From positions 86,346,254 through 86,410,253 of the forward strand of contig OX388343.1 in NCBI GenBank assembly GCA_947579665.1: 64,000 nt of DNA, read 5' to 3'. The notes under the pieces were generated by a model. That model worked only from the letters and a program-made list of their open reading frames with translations. It did not search any database and was not told the DNA's origin. Below, piece by piece: positions 36,101 through 48,259 of this stretch (position 1 is the stretch's first letter; each line of letters opens with the position of its first letter). A program made the position numbers and the translations under genes. The DNA is from Sympetrum striolatum (taxonomy: Eukaryota > Arthropoda > Insecta > Odonata > Libellulidae).

Positions 36101-37190
36101 ACCGATACTTAAAACGTTTGCCGCCGAGGTATTTGGGTCAAGTTCAATAGAGAATGGAATGCCAGTCCGCTGTTTAGTTGAAGAGCCATTAATGAAACAG
36201 TAGGAGGTTGGGCGATGAATTTCTCGTAACAATTCCCCTACACCGAGTTTACCTCAAGATGCGTCCTTATATGGGACAGCGATTTCATTATATGAGGCAT
36301 CACTCGAATCTTTCCTAAGTGAGATTTGAAAATGAGAAAAACAAACACATCCTCTGTTTATCCTCACACTTTATATCCAAAACAAGTAGCACTCGAAGAA
36401 TGCGAGAACTCGAGAAAGGAATTCGAGAAGATTGATCGTTACCTCCCGCGAATTTTCTCATTAACCAAAATTTTAATGAAAGTGATGACAACTCCGTTTG
36501 TTTTTCCCCGTGAATTGATGGACGTAACTCTTTTTTCACGAGCCGATGAAAGCTTGTTTGCTGAAGGGATCATTTCACAATTACCAGCATCCGGTCCAGC
36601 CACCTCACTCTCTCCCGACGACAGAGCAATCGCAGTGGGCGTAACTTCGCTAATAAACGGCCTAATCAATCAAGCAATCAATCGCCTCCCGCGTAGACCG
36701 GCATATTAACTACGGCCCCCGAATACCCTAATGCGAGTGGGGCGGACATTATTATGGAAGGAGAGGCTCATAGATTAGGTGACGCGACTCAACTTCTCGA
36801 ATGCATAATTTCATTGTTTTCCCAGTTGGAGACCTTGAGTCTCCACTGAGGATACATTATGTGGGTCAAGCAATTAATCAGACACCTCTGAATGGCGCAG
36901 CGAATGGGAATACCAAGGTGGAAAAACGATGAGAGCGAATTCCTTCTCAGTCGCTAACATTGATGTTTCCATTCTTTTTTGCGTACATAAAACTAGAACA
37001 AGAAGCGAAATTACACTTATGCGGTCAGTTCATAAGTTTCTCTTAGATTAGAATGCCCCTCTTTTTTTAATATAATCTTATTTGAAAAATTCGTTTCCTG
37101 AATTTATTTTCAGAATAAGAATTACTCATTCTCTTTATGAAAGGTATATTTGGGTATTTTTTTAAAACTTGTAAATATTTCCCCCTAGAA
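33195..37190. other. Sequence without a recognised gene; GC-richer block 35840-36900
   Basis: Short frames only until 36326-36709, a 127-codon plus-strand frame, and its opposite-strand overlap 36439-36669. Neither shows a known domain. 35840-36900 is GC-richer with scattered TAATTA words. No transposon ends were recognised. This is the longest repeat-poor stretch in the window. Confidence 0.45.
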
Positions 37191-37195
37191 ATGTC

Positions 37196-37585
37196 ATATT
37201 CGGGATTTAGAAAAAGTACAACGAAAGGAGATACGATTTGTAAAGAATTGCTACGATAAAACAGCGAGTGTCACTCAGATGTTACAAGACGCGGGATGGG
37301 AATCATTAGAAGATGAAAGAAAAATTCAAAGGACAAATTTATTAAATAATTTCAGAGAAATTACGTTCTCAGATGACGTAACCGATATATTGCGACCCCC
37401 CTGTTATATGGGCCGTTCTGATACTGCCAGAAAGATTAGGGAAATAGAAACTAGAACGAATCGCCTCAAAAATTCATTTTTTCCGCGAAGTATACGCGAA
37501 AGCAACCGTTTAGGAAAATAGAGTCAAGGTGCTTGCTCCCCCTGCCACACGCCGAAAGGCGGCTTGCAGGGTTCTTACATAGACA
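37196..37585 (+). pseudogene. LINE ORF2 C-terminal tail and 3' UTR, 5' truncated
   Basis: An open frame with no internal stop gives HIRDLEKVQRKEIRFVKNCY from about 37192, then DKTASVTQMLQDAGWESLED, 'RRPPCYMGR'-like sequence, and TRTNRLKNSFFPRSIRESNR, ending at 37519-37521. The order 'LE.VQR...RFV', 'SVT.ML...GW.SLE.R', 'SFFPR.IR..N.L' is the characteristic tail of jockey/CR1-group ORF2 proteins. Directly after the stop a short 3' UTR reads 'ccccctgccacacgccgaaa' and 'ggcggcttgcagggttct', a segment commonly found after this tail. The catalytic domain is absent. Because the frame is still open, this copy is younger than the one at 11790. Confidence 0.9.
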
Positions 37586-37595
37586 TAGACAATAT

Positions 37596-37633
37596 TTCTT
37601 GAGTTTAAAATATCTAACTTTTAAACTCAAGAA
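37596..37633. repeat. Perfect 15-bp inverted repeat after the LINE tail
   Basis: Arms 37596-37610 (TTCTTGAGTTTAAAA) and 37619-37633 are exact reverse complements around an 8-nt loop. It lies about 25 bp beyond the LINE 3' UTR, followed by AATTTAATTT-type low-complexity sequence to 37670. It could be part of the LINE tail or an older palindrome at the insertion site. Confidence 0.8.
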
Positions 37634-37679
37634 TTTAATTTTAATTTAATTAATTTAATTTAATCTTTGCTTTTTAAAA

Positions 37680-38290
37680 TTTATATTGGTTGGATGATTA
37701 TATTAATCCTTTTGAAATATTTTTGTGTTCATTTGAAATAAATATCAAGGTTGATAGAGTTTCGTCCTTTCCTTGTTCATTTAGGGAGACTTATGGAAGA
37801 TCCATATTTGGATCAACTGAGGTAGTATGGAGCTTTCATTCATAGTCTATTACAATATTCTACTGCAATAATTATTAGGCCTTTTCTTACCGCCCCTTGA
37901 TTTGCATCGCAATCTTTCCCAAGTTCTGATCTTCTTTTACCGAGGATTCCCATTCTACGTAGTAGGGTATTTGCGTTTGGCTTATAATTATGCTTTATAA
38001 TAGTAATTTCTGAATACTAGGATTGTACTGCATCTTCTTAAATGCCAGGTTCATCCTAAGGATCCCATAATTTCCCCTGGATATTATGCGTAACAAACCA
38101 TGTTTTTTTATAAGTGGGTAAATGGATAATTGTGGTAATTGTCTCCTAATTCTACAATCCGCAAAATAAAGTTTTTACTCACCACTTAAATCAATTCTAA
38201 AGATGGTTGCAATAGGTAGATTTGGAACGCTCTAACTCTGATCACTATAATCTCTTCCTTTTGTGTTATTGTTTAATATTTAATTAGTTG
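37680..38290. other. Sequence without a firm call; possible decayed LINE on the minus strand
   Basis: Around 37900-37980 the minus strand translates to a stretch with 'LLRRMGILGK' that loosely resembles the post-reverse-transcriptase 'LRRLM.N.GG' motif of LINEs. It is too short and too degenerate to call. Confidence 0.25.
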
Positions 38291-38299
38291 ACCGTTTTT

Positions 38300-38372
38300 A
38301 TTACTATTTTTAATCTTCAACTGTTATTGGTCTTGTGCTGTTTGTTGATGTATTATAAATAAATAAAAATTT
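38300..38372 (+). mobile_element. Possible LINE 3' end
   Basis: A T-rich run with 'ttggtcttgtgctgtttgtt' ends in ATTATAAATAAATAAAAA, a layout like jockey/CR1 3' UTR termini. There is no coding evidence. Confidence 0.3.
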
Positions 38373-38374
38373 CG

Positions 38375-40950
38375 CAATGTGAACTAAATTTGAAATTATC
38401 TACAAATCTATCCTAATCTGTAGATGGTAGCTGTAATCAAAAATATCTACAAATAGGGTCTTATTCAGGATTTTAAACCACAAATCGCCAACTCGTTGAG
38501 AGATTTAAACATTTTACCGATTAGATACCACAAATCGACATGAAAGTATCTTTTAAATATAAAAAAGAGAAAAGATTCACGGAGGAGGCTGAAATATAGC
38601 GGAATTCCGACATAGTCGAAAGGATTGTCAAATAAAATAGGTTTTATAAAACAGAAAAGTAACTTCTACTATTCCATTTGTGAAACAGCAATGGTGGAAC
38701 CTGTTTATTTATTAATCCTTTCGATTATTAGAGAAAGCATTCCAAACTGAGAACCCAGCACGTGTGAACTCTAGAATCCGTCATTTCGGCTGTCTCCCGA
38801 CGTCACGATCCGTCGAAGCCGTTATCGCAAGAAACGCAACATTCCCCAGACAGGATGCCGCCAGAAAGAGAAACCGCCCTGCGGCAATTTAAATGCTAAT
38901 GAAGTTCTACAACTCAGGTCCGTCCCAAGGAGATGGGCAAAGAGACTTGAGGGAGGAGAGGTCTGGGAAAGGGGTAAGAGAGAAAAGGTTTGAAAGAGGG
39001 AAGGAAGATTCGGAAAACGAGGTTCATGGCTAGGGTGGCGCACACACTAATGTGCAGTCGGAATGTGAACTGTCGCCGGTTTTTTTAGGAGAGGGTGTGG
39101 ACGGGCGAAGACGTGGAGAATTTAGGCGGAATTAAAATCACGAGGTAAAACGAATGAGAAAGATGACGAGGAAATTTTATTATCTTTCCCTCCTCTCGTT
39201 TCATTGCTCGGTTTTAATTTCGTTCTCCCTCGCCTTAAATATCCAATCTTTCCGCTGTTTCTCGGAACTTTTTTTTGAGAAAACACTCTTTTTACGAGGG
39301 AATGTATTTTTTGCTGTCTTTTTTCAATGAAGGGTCCTCTTTGTAAAAAGAAATTCTCCGAACGTGGACTTGAAGAGAAAAATGGAAGAAATTGAAATAA
39401 GTTTTCCCGATAACGAGGGAGAATCGACCGATGTCTCGTGAAAATTATTTGCATTTATTCTGGAGGAATGCGAGGGGATGAATAAGCGCATCGAACCATA
39501 AGCTCATTTAATAGGGATTATCTGTTTTCATATCTCCTGTACAGGATTCTACATTTAATAGGAAATAGTTTATTAGAGATGAATGATTGATGCTGTGAAT
39601 TCATAGAAAGCAATCAATAGCATTAAAAAATGTGTGCGTTTCCATTATTTTTGTTCCACAACGACCACAATCACTAAGGTAGTATCTTCGGGTGGAGATT
39701 ATCTTCAAATTTCTCATCTGAATAACTTAAGCATATAAATGTTGAATCTTGAAATGTTGAAATTTTAAAATGCTGAATACATGCTCTCAAATTGTGACGA
39801 CGGTCTTTGTGAAAATTTTATAATAATAAAACTTAATCGCTGACGAAACAACTTTCTGCCGCCAAAGGGAGTTCCGTAAATGCAGCAATAATTATGGATT
39901 CAGTATCGCTCGTGACAGAAAACAATACTCCTGATGAGGCATTTAATAGCATCGAGTTAAATTTATGCATTAAAGAGTTTCTACGCGTTAAAGAACAAAG
40001 TCGAGTATTATGCGATAGAAATTTAGTTTCGGTAAACTGGCATTATATAAGCACGGGGACCCAATGTGATACTGTTTTCACTGGATACAAAAGGTAAATA
40101 TTTGTGATGCAAAAAAGCAAACATTTTAAATTGTGAAATGTAGTTTTAGAATTGTAATAACCTTGATTAATAAACTCATCCATTTCTCTCATTTATCTCA
40201 TAAAAATCTCGTTTTTTTTCTTCTGGATAAATTTCCTTTCCCCATGATAAAAACTCAATTATCTACTCTGAAATAACTAACACTGTCTAACGTATCCTAT
40301 CTATATTAATGTCACAGAATATTTACTGAGGCTTCCATGTGCTGAAAAAAAATTATTGGTAGGTACTAAATAAATATTAGAACGATAAAGAATCGATCAT
40401 TTCTAGAATATTACGAGAAAAAAACTTGATTTTCCATCGGTTTAATTTTATAAACTAATAAATTTGATTCTATTCCAAGTACAGTCACTTTATTTATATC
40501 TTTAAACGGTACAATAATAAGTTCTTAAATGAGTGTAATGCATCAAAATATTCTCGTTCACGCAGTAATAGGTCGGTACACCTTAACAATATCGACAATA
40601 AGACCTAGAAATAATAAAGATAGTTTTCCTTTTTATTTTTACTATGATAACTGGAACCTTTTATGGCGTTTAGAACATAGAAGAAGAGCATATACAAGGT
40701 AAATATCACATTACATGTTCTGTTGCCTTCATAGCCCCTGATGATGATGAAAACGAGAATAGAGTTATCAGTTACTACTCTTCATCACATTGAAAATGTG
40801 AGCAGATACGAGAGAGATGAAATTTAGAGGGGTTTTATTATCACTTATTTCAGATTCTTTTGCTCTGAAATATACAAACGATACCTGTACATGTTGATTT
40901 TTACAATAGCTTAATTCTACATTCGACTTGTAATAATGCAGTTATAGTGG
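38375..40950. other. Sequence without a recognised gene
   Basis: Frames at 38822-39043, 39122-39454 (both minus) and 39894-40097 (plus) have no recognisable content. The last ends at a GTAAAT donor-like site but lacks an upstream pyrimidine tract. Nothing repetitive was seen. Confidence 0.4.
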
Positions 40951-40954
40951 AACT

Positions 40955-41035
40955 TATTATAGCTTTAATAGAAGATGGGACTGTAAAGTCTCAATTCCGT
41001 CAAATAAAGTCCTTTATCTATCTATCTAATAAAGT
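40955..41035 (+). mobile_element. Probable LINE or SINE 3' end with (ATCT)n tail
   Basis: 'agatgggactgtaaagtctc' followed by 'aattccgtcaaataaagtcc' and TTTATCTATCTATCTAAT. A short GC-containing segment, an AATAAA signal and a 4-bp microsatellite tail are the usual layout of non-LTR retroposon 3' ends. Confidence 0.45.
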
Positions 41036-41039
41036 TTCA

Positions 41040-43950
41040 GTAAATTCAGGTTCCGCATACGCATGAGAATAAATACCTTCAGGTTAATGAAGAAACAGAA
41101 CAGAGATAAAGATTCATATACAGTGGACAATGAGGAGGCAGAGTACAATCTCTGTTCATCGTCCTCACTCATTAACAGAAATAGCTCTCCCAACAAACCC
41201 TAATGAGAAATGTTTCATCATCCTGCACATAACTCCCCTCACTATCACATTTACCCTGCCTTGACTATTACGCCATAAACTCTTCATAAACGCTATCTCA
41301 ATCTCCGCACCCGGCAAAATGCATCCATTTCCCCTCTTAGCGTCCAAGTAAAGCTTTTAAGCCACAATATGCCTAACGAAGTCTATCAATTTCAAGGCAC
41401 TCCTCTTTGTTTGGAAATTAATTTTCTGGAATGTAACTCGATACGTGTACATTATTTGTATTCCACCTATGTGCAAATATCTCTCACAGTTGAGCTATAA
41501 ATGTTTTGCAAAGTTTACACGCAGCCGTATGACTTTAATCGTATGTACTGCATTACTATATTAAGGCGAATTCCTATTAATTCTATTTTTTATCTAAAAT
41601 CCAGAATCTTAAAACATGTAAGACCAGCTCATCGCTCAAAGATAAATAGTAGCTATCCCGAGCCTCTTTCCTTCACCTGCTTATACCTAAAACTATACAT
41701 CATTCTCTCCTCCAAACCATGAACATTAATTTACTTAGTATAGCTCTAAACACCTTTCAGATTCGTCGCTCTTTTGCTTTAGTGACCAAAATTAAACGTG
41801 CTTCAGCTTTACATACAAGGCTCAATACGAACACTAAACAATTAGCTTCAGTAGATGGTATTGCTCGGTCCTGGGAGGTAGTGAAAAAAGTATATCCAGA
41901 TATGAAGGTGGAACAATATACGGAAGTATTATCGTCATCTTTTTTGCAACGGCCTCGCGAGTAAAAATTGTTATACTGAGATCAGGAGAGAAATTCATAT
42001 GACGTACTCATACATCGACAAGAGAGTTTTGAAGAATCAAAAGATAAACTATTAGTATATGCTTCCCCAAAGGTAATTGGAATCAGGATATCTTTCCCCG
42101 CACAGACATTTATTGTAGTGAATAAATAAATTTTGTCTATTCTAATCTATGTGATGTAATACCGCTCAATCAAGACCTCTATAATTCAACATATTTCTCT
42201 TTCCCAAAGATAAGGTTGACATTTAACAGAGTGGTTTCACAAAACTACTAACTCTACTTCATTTTTATACATACCACTGTGTTTATAGTCTATCTATAGA
42301 TAGTATTTGTACATATACCAAGTTATTCATGGTACAATTAAATTGCATGCCATCGAACTTCTTTTTTTATCTAACGAGCTGACTATGAATATTTTGTATC
42401 CATTTTCCCTCCAATTCTATAGCGCTATTTCAATCATTTATTTGAGCTTCAGATTGACCCTCGGATGAAATTAACATATCCAATTTTCCTCCCTCTTTTG
42501 TATCATTCCCATAAGTTTCCTACTCAACCGAATTTTTAACGGGATCGCTGCTCCTCGTTTACATATATTTCTTAATAAACTCTATAGCTATCAATGCAAT
42601 TTCCGGAATTAAGACACATACCTAAGCACTAAAAGCACCATGCATCTTCGCGTTTACTTGGCTATCCGTTTGAGCCATAACTTACGATGCCGTTTCATCC
42701 GACTAAAAAAGCAGCGCATTCCCCGGAGCATAGAAACATTTTTCACAACGTAACAGAGATTTATTCCCTCACTACCCCCGACTCCATTGGATAATACACC
42801 TCGACGGAAAAGAAATCCCCTCTTAAAAACAGATGTGCAACCGTGCATTATTTTCATGTTTGACGGCGCGTGAACTAATTGTGAAATTACAAGAAAATGA
42901 CGTTATAGAGCCAACGAACACGCTAGGATGGTTCTTGAGATCTCAAATGGTCGGAGGAAAGAGTTTTAGAGGAGAAGAAAGTCGGAGAAGGAAACAGGAA
43001 GACGAGGAGATAGAGAGGGAGAGCTGGAAATGGATCGGAAGAGGAAAGATAAGAGAAAGGAAGGAATGAGGAAGGCTTGGGAGGTGAATAAAGTAATGGC
43101 TGAAAAAGAGGGAAATAAATAGAAGAACGGAGTAAGGAGATATGGAGGTAAAGAGGAAAGTAAAAAATTACAAGAAGAGTGTCGTTTAACTGGAATTTCG
43201 CTGACCAACATAGTGTATAACGATTAGTAAAAAAAATTCTCAATTTCAGTTATTGTAAATTTTTATGCAATGAGTTCACAAGAAATTGATAATGATCTCT
43301 TTTCGAGTAAAAATGTTAGATTCTAAAGACGTCTCACGATTTTTCCTCGCTTTGTTTTATTTTTTATTTTTCGTATGCACTGCTTGAAAATAATATTCAA
43401 ATTCAGCCGCTCCACGGCCTTTATGATTTAATCTCCAACGATTGTTATGAACCTTAGTCTATTCCACTGTTCTAACAGATAAAAGCTAGTAGAAACGGAG
43501 AAAATATTTTAAGCACGCGAACTAATTTATCGCGAAACTAAGCCCCTCAAATTAGACTTTTTTAAGAAAATTTCTCTTAAGAGAATTTTTTTCTCATGAA
43601 CGTGATTCATAATTCCGCACAGCTACATTTGAGTAGATTGTTTGTGCCAAATAAAAGACGTACAAAAGCAAATACATGAGCACGCGAACCACGAACGAAA
43701 GGTTCGCTACGAGCTGTTCAGTACAAATCAGATACTGAGTTTTCATCAAAACAAGGATATTAATTATTATATTAAATAGTTTTATATTGTTTGTGATAAA
43801 AAATTTTTTTAAAGTGTAACAAATTTCTAAGATAATTACTTACTTAACATTCGAGAAGATTCGTGGGACGGTTTCAAAACCTTTAAACGGTTTTAAAAAC
43901 AGCGGACCATTTACTGCACCGCATGCCTTATATTGAACTCTTCTTAAAGT
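41040..43950. other. Sequence without a recognised gene; purine-rich tract at 42950-43170
   Basis: An 81-codon frame at 41719-41964 is hydrophilic and unlike its surroundings, but I recognise no family. 42950-43170 is a purine-rich tract of about 220 bases on the plus strand, and frames across it (42833-43069 and its opposite-strand shadows) are composition artefacts. Confidence 0.45.
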
Positions 43951-43957
43951 AGTGAGC

Positions 43958-44112
43958 AGGATTTGGTAACAATCCACGCGTATTTATCAAATTGATCGGT
44001 TTCGGCTAAGCAGCCATCATCAGGATCACCATCGACAGCACCTGATGATGACTGTGTAACCGAAACTAATCGACTTAATAAATACACGTGGGCATTGCAA
44101 ATTCCGTCTTCA
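43958..44112. mobile_element. Inverted pair of Penelope-type hammerhead-like motifs
   Basis: Two copies face away from a short centre. Minus-strand copy: CTGATGA (44023-44017), one T, stem GGCT/AGCC with loop GCTT (44015-44004), GAAAC (44003-43999), then CGATCAATTTGATAAATACG and 'cgtggattgttac'. Plus-strand copy: CTGATGA (44042-44048), T, GACT-GTGT-AACC (two stem mismatches), GAAAC (44062-44066), then 'taatcgacttaataaataca' and 'cgtgggcattgc'. The two are similar over about 60 bp. The first keeps an intact core and stem. The second has a broken stem. Confidence 0.7.
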
Positions 44113-44114
44113 TT

Positions 44115-44685
44115 CCTTTAGTACGTATTACACGAAGTCCGATCAAATACTTTAGAATGAATGCACAAAATTTGTTTACAGAAAAAAAATGGAGGAGAAA
44201 CAGTGAAATACAAAAGATAAACAATGAGAAGAAGGAAAAGTGAAAGAATTATAGGAAATGGGAAAGAAAGGGAATAAGGGAGGATGAGATATGTATGGAG
44301 GAAATGGAGAGAGGGGAGAGAGAGGGGGTGGAGGGAGATAGAGCGCGTAACACCACTCTTGGCGTTGAGCGATGGCGGAGTGTCCAGAAAAGCGAAGAGG
44401 CGTATCTGCGGACCCCGAAATGAAGGTTCCCTTGGTCCATTAAAGCAGCGCGAGGAAAGAGGGGTAAATGGAACGAAAGGACAAACAGATGTTCGTGATA
44501 ACGAAAGATGCTCGCAGAGAGAATAAAAAGGATATATTTTTATAAACGCGCGAGGTATATCTCAACTAAATTCCCCGCGAAAAATGTGTTGCGCACCGGA
44601 AAGTTGTCCATCACAGCTGCTCTGGCTTAGAGCAAAATGAGACATTCTCTGCAGACCATGAGTGTTAAGGCTTTCTGAATAGACC
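44115..44685. other. Purine-rich tract, no gene
   Basis: 44210-44530 is strongly purine-rich on the plus strand. Frames on both strands (44249-44440, 44284-44526) are products of the composition. Confidence 0.5.
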
Positions 44686-44689
44686 AACA

Positions 44690-44765
44690 AAACCGGGTTA
44701 AATGTCTACATTTCTCGCATTAGACGCATGTTTTATCATAATTAGGGCCTTCTTCAGGCTTCGAT
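44690..44765 (-). repeat. Possible degenerate Penelope-type motif
   Basis: Minus strand: CCTGAAGAAGGCCCTAATTA, then 'tgatAAAACATGCGTC'. The CTGAAGA core and a following AAAAC fit the family loosely. The hairpin is not evident. Confidence 0.3.
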
Positions 44766-44769
44766 TCAC

Positions 44770-47700
44770 ATCAAGTTTTCTGTTATATGCTGGCGTTACC
44801 TTTCGGACTATAATGCTGACATAACTATAATAAATGTACTCCCTTAATTAGAAAATTAAGCGTAGATAATGATACAAGGTTATATTCGGACATATGGATA
44901 TTGTTGCTACGAAAGGTAGTAGATGGAGCTTCAATGTTTAACATACTATTTTGCATTTGATTCACATTATGTATAGGAAAAATATTGATGCCAAGATACA
45001 CTATCCAACTTAACTCATAAATTTTATTTGGATAACTAGTATTTATTAAATATGAATTGGATTGGAACAAGAATTTCCCCAATGTTTACCAAGCATATTT
45101 ATTGAGTACCTCAATATTCCTTAAGCAATTAATGATTACATATCATAATCAACAACACATTTTAAATGAACTGTATTAGTAATTAAATAATATATTTTTG
45201 TATTTGTTTATCACTAAATTTAAATAGCTAACGGTATTAGAAAGAAAAGAGTACCGTTCTTCTAAGAAAATCACTTTTGCATAAAATAAAGGAAACGATT
45301 AAAATTAAGGAAGGGCATAACACAAAATAAAAGACCCAAAAACCTATGAAATTATTTATAAGCTATTCAAATGTAAAACGAAATCCTTGGTAAATATCCC
45401 CACACTCAGTGGATTGGTTTTGTAACAACGCATTTATCTCGAAGTTGTCAAAAATTAAGTTGACCATCCTATGCTCATTATATGTAATAGTAACGATATA
45501 TCTAAACTGTAAGACAAATCCTGCTCGCCCTTACCGTAATCGAACGAAAGAACAAATTTAGAAGCGGTATCAGTCAACAGAACACACCAAAAGAAGGGAC
45601 GAAAATACTCCAGAAATTCTATTGATTCGACACGCTTAGTAACATCTTTTCATCTCAAACTTGAGAGCGAAAACACCCTTCAGGGGGAAACAATATCTGT
45701 AATAGCCCAAGCTTTTCTATCGCAAGAAAGTAAACGAGGCGAGCATAACGGAAAAATATTGCGCCGCGGACACTAAAACATTTCCTATTTTTTCCCTACG
45801 AGACCGCTCCATTCTGATGGTAAACAGAGAAAGAATGGAGTGAGAATGGAAGTAAAAACTGAGGAGGAACAGAAAGGGGTCCAAATTGAAGTAAGAGCTT
45901 CTGTAACGGCGTCTCCATCGAAGAGGGAACGGAGAAAGAACGCGAAGAAAGGGAAAGATGTATCGTCAATCACATGTCCGAAATGAAGATGAAGAGAAAG
46001 ATAAGGGAACGGAAGAAGCAGCAAATGAGGAGAGGACCGAGGAAGGCGGCATTCGAATTTAATTCGATTCCTTCGAAAGCTATAGTCCTGTAGTTCTTGC
46101 AACGGTCCTCCCGCTAGTCCCTTTAAGGGCAGAGTGGCCCTCGTAAATCCCGCGCACCCCCTGGAGAACGGAATAACGCAGGACGGCGTGCTTAGGGTCT
46201 CTCTCCCACACAAGAACCCTTCCTTACACTGCGACAATGTTTCTTTCCCCCCGAGTGCCCTTGTTCTCACCCCAGTCTCGCCCCACACCAACTCGCCCAC
46301 TATCTCAGCCGTACATCTCTCCTCCGATTCTTTGTCTTTTTCTTTCCACGTCCTCGTCTCACCTTTTTCTCCAACCGACTCATCCTTTGTTCCGACTCTA
46401 TTCTTTTATTTGCCTCGCCGCAGATTTTCGCTCCCTCTCTTCCCCCGTGTTCTCCGCCCGCTCCCAAAATGGCTGTATTTTTACCGTCAACCTTCCATCA
46501 CCGACTCTATGACAGCCACACCTCGGACCCTTTTGCATTCATGAAATGGAGAAGGAAAACTGGACTACCGCTGGTGGTGAAACTGTTTGCTTAAACCGGT
46601 CTCTCAAGAATAAAATTTTTTTAAATCTAGTAACTATCCTTAACCACTATAAAAAATACTTGTAAGCTGAGAATTCTACTTTTTATCGGTCCATGAATTG
46701 GATTTATTTTTAAGCTTCTCTAAACATCCTAATTTATTTACTGTATGAGTCTTTGAACACCTAGCATCCACTCCAACATATTTTCAACCGGAAGGAAAGG
46801 AATACTCTTCGAAATGAGAACATTTTTCAACCGAACTTTGTAATGGCTAAATATCGCAAATAATGCTTATTTTATAATAGGACTTTAGACTCTCGTATCA
46901 TGTTTTTACTAAGAAACCACATATTTTGATTAATTCCTGTAAGAATCAGTTCCACCTTTAACAAGAAGCCTTTTCTCCCATCCTCTTTACTCTACCCCTC
47001 GTCTCTTCCTTATTTTACCTCACTTCTCCTCTTTAGCAACCTTTGCTCTTTTCTCGACCATCTCCGTCTCTCCATAAACGTATTTTCGGCAGCATCTTCA
47101 AAGTATTCCTTTGCCAAACAATTTCTTCCCTTCAGCCCTCCGATACTTTCCCTCTTGCCCTCCCACTTTCCGTCAATTTCCATCTTCCTTGCACCTACCT
47201 TTCCCTTTCCTCCTTCGCTATTTATTTCTCCCCTTCTGCCTTCCAATTTTCTCCGCATCCCATTACTTTAGAACCCTCCCTTTTCCCTCCTCTTTCTAGA
47301 TTCTTTAATACATTTCCCTTCTTCTAAGGCACCCTCTCTACACCTTAGGCCCGTATCTATCGCCTTCCTTCCGCTAGCCTTATTTTACAACCTCCGCAAA
47401 ATTCTTATCACCTCGCCTCACGTACATAGTGTGCTTACGATAAGTGTTGGCCTCAAACGATCCGACCGTTAAGGTTTCCGTGGTCTGAGCGCATGCGAAA
47501 CCAAAATGGAACGTGTGCTTCTCTCGGCAAATTTGTATTCAAAGACCAAACATATCCCAGTCTCAAAAAGAATTTTTTGACTAATACCTTCCTATTCCCA
47601 AAATACCAAACAACTCGGACAGATTAACGCTCCTTGATGTTTCACATTCATCATCGAGTGCAACAATCTTTTTATAGATAAACTATATACTATTGTCACT

Positions 47701-47865
47701 GAATAAACAAAAAGGTTATCTTTCGCGAGAAATATTCCGGATTTCCCACATGTATCGGACCTTAGCCAGTTTCGTGATCGAAGAAATTAAGCGTAGACAG
47801 TGGAAATTGGTTGGTCCAATACAGAGAGGAGGGGTATACAAGGGGAAGACAAAAGCAGAAGATTA
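44770..47865. other. Sequence without a recognised gene; alternating purine and pyrimidine tracts
   Basis: 45810-46060 is purine-rich, 46190-46480 pyrimidine-rich, and 46960-47330 pyrimidine-rich on the plus strand. The 171-codon minus-strand frame at 45785-46300 and the 136-codon plus-strand frame at 46134-46544 lie in these tracts. They are Ser/Pro/Leu-rich without domain signatures, and I regard them as chance frames. Confidence 0.5.
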
Positions 47866-48256
47866 GTTTAAATCAATGGTTCTTAAACGAGGGTGCGGGC
47901 ACCCCTGGGGGTGCGACAGAAGTTCCTAAAATTGTAACTGCCTAATCTCCTATCAGAAAAAACTCAGCCATTAATAATGAAGATACTATTTCAAATGTAA
48001 TGAATAGTGTTGATTGTAAACCCTATCATGTCAGGCCGTACTTTGTGGAAGGATATTATAAGGTTATGTAAAAACGTTTACTGTGTTATTTTTCAATAAT
48101 CTTATTGTAAACCAATAGATGTTAACGCATTTTTATGCAAAAAATGTCCTTCCATAAATAAAAAATAGAAATACATTTTTCAAGATAGTACGAGAGCTTA
48201 GTTTAGATTCAAGGGGGTGCTGACTATTAAAATGGTTAAGAATAACCGATATAAAT
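47866..48256. mobile_element. Short hAT-like non-autonomous element, about 375 bp
   Basis: The left end at 47874 reads CAATGGTTCTTAAACGAGGG followed by 'tgcgggcacccctgggggtg', a start typical of hAT-family elements (CAGTGGTTCT...GGGTGC). The right end at 48248, reversed, reads CGGTTATTCTTAACC and then 'gtcagcacccccttg'. The candidate 8-bp target duplications, GTTTAAAT (47866-47873) and ATATAAAT (48249-48256), match at 6 of 8 positions. No transposase remains. The decayed ends and imperfect duplication point to an old insertion. Confidence 0.55.
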
Positions 48257-48259
48257 AGT

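Noticed and set aside
36326..36709. 127-codon plus-strand frame
   Set aside because: Complexity is reasonable, but there is no recognisable domain and a 76-codon frame runs opposite it. Without homology evidence I cannot support a gene.
39894..40097. Exon-like segment ending at GTAAAT
   Set aside because: The donor-like end is plausible, but the preceding CAG lacks a pyrimidine tract and the 67 residues match nothing known.
41719..42140. 81-codon hydrophilic frame followed by a TGAATAAATAAATTTT tail
   Set aside because: It could be the end of a LINE, but the protein shows none of the conserved C-terminal LINE residues and the tail is short.
45785..46544. Overlapping 171-codon (minus) and 136-codon (plus) frames
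   Set aside because: Both lie in strand-asymmetric purine/pyrimidine tracts. The translations are low complexity, and similar artefacts occur in the neighbouring tracts.
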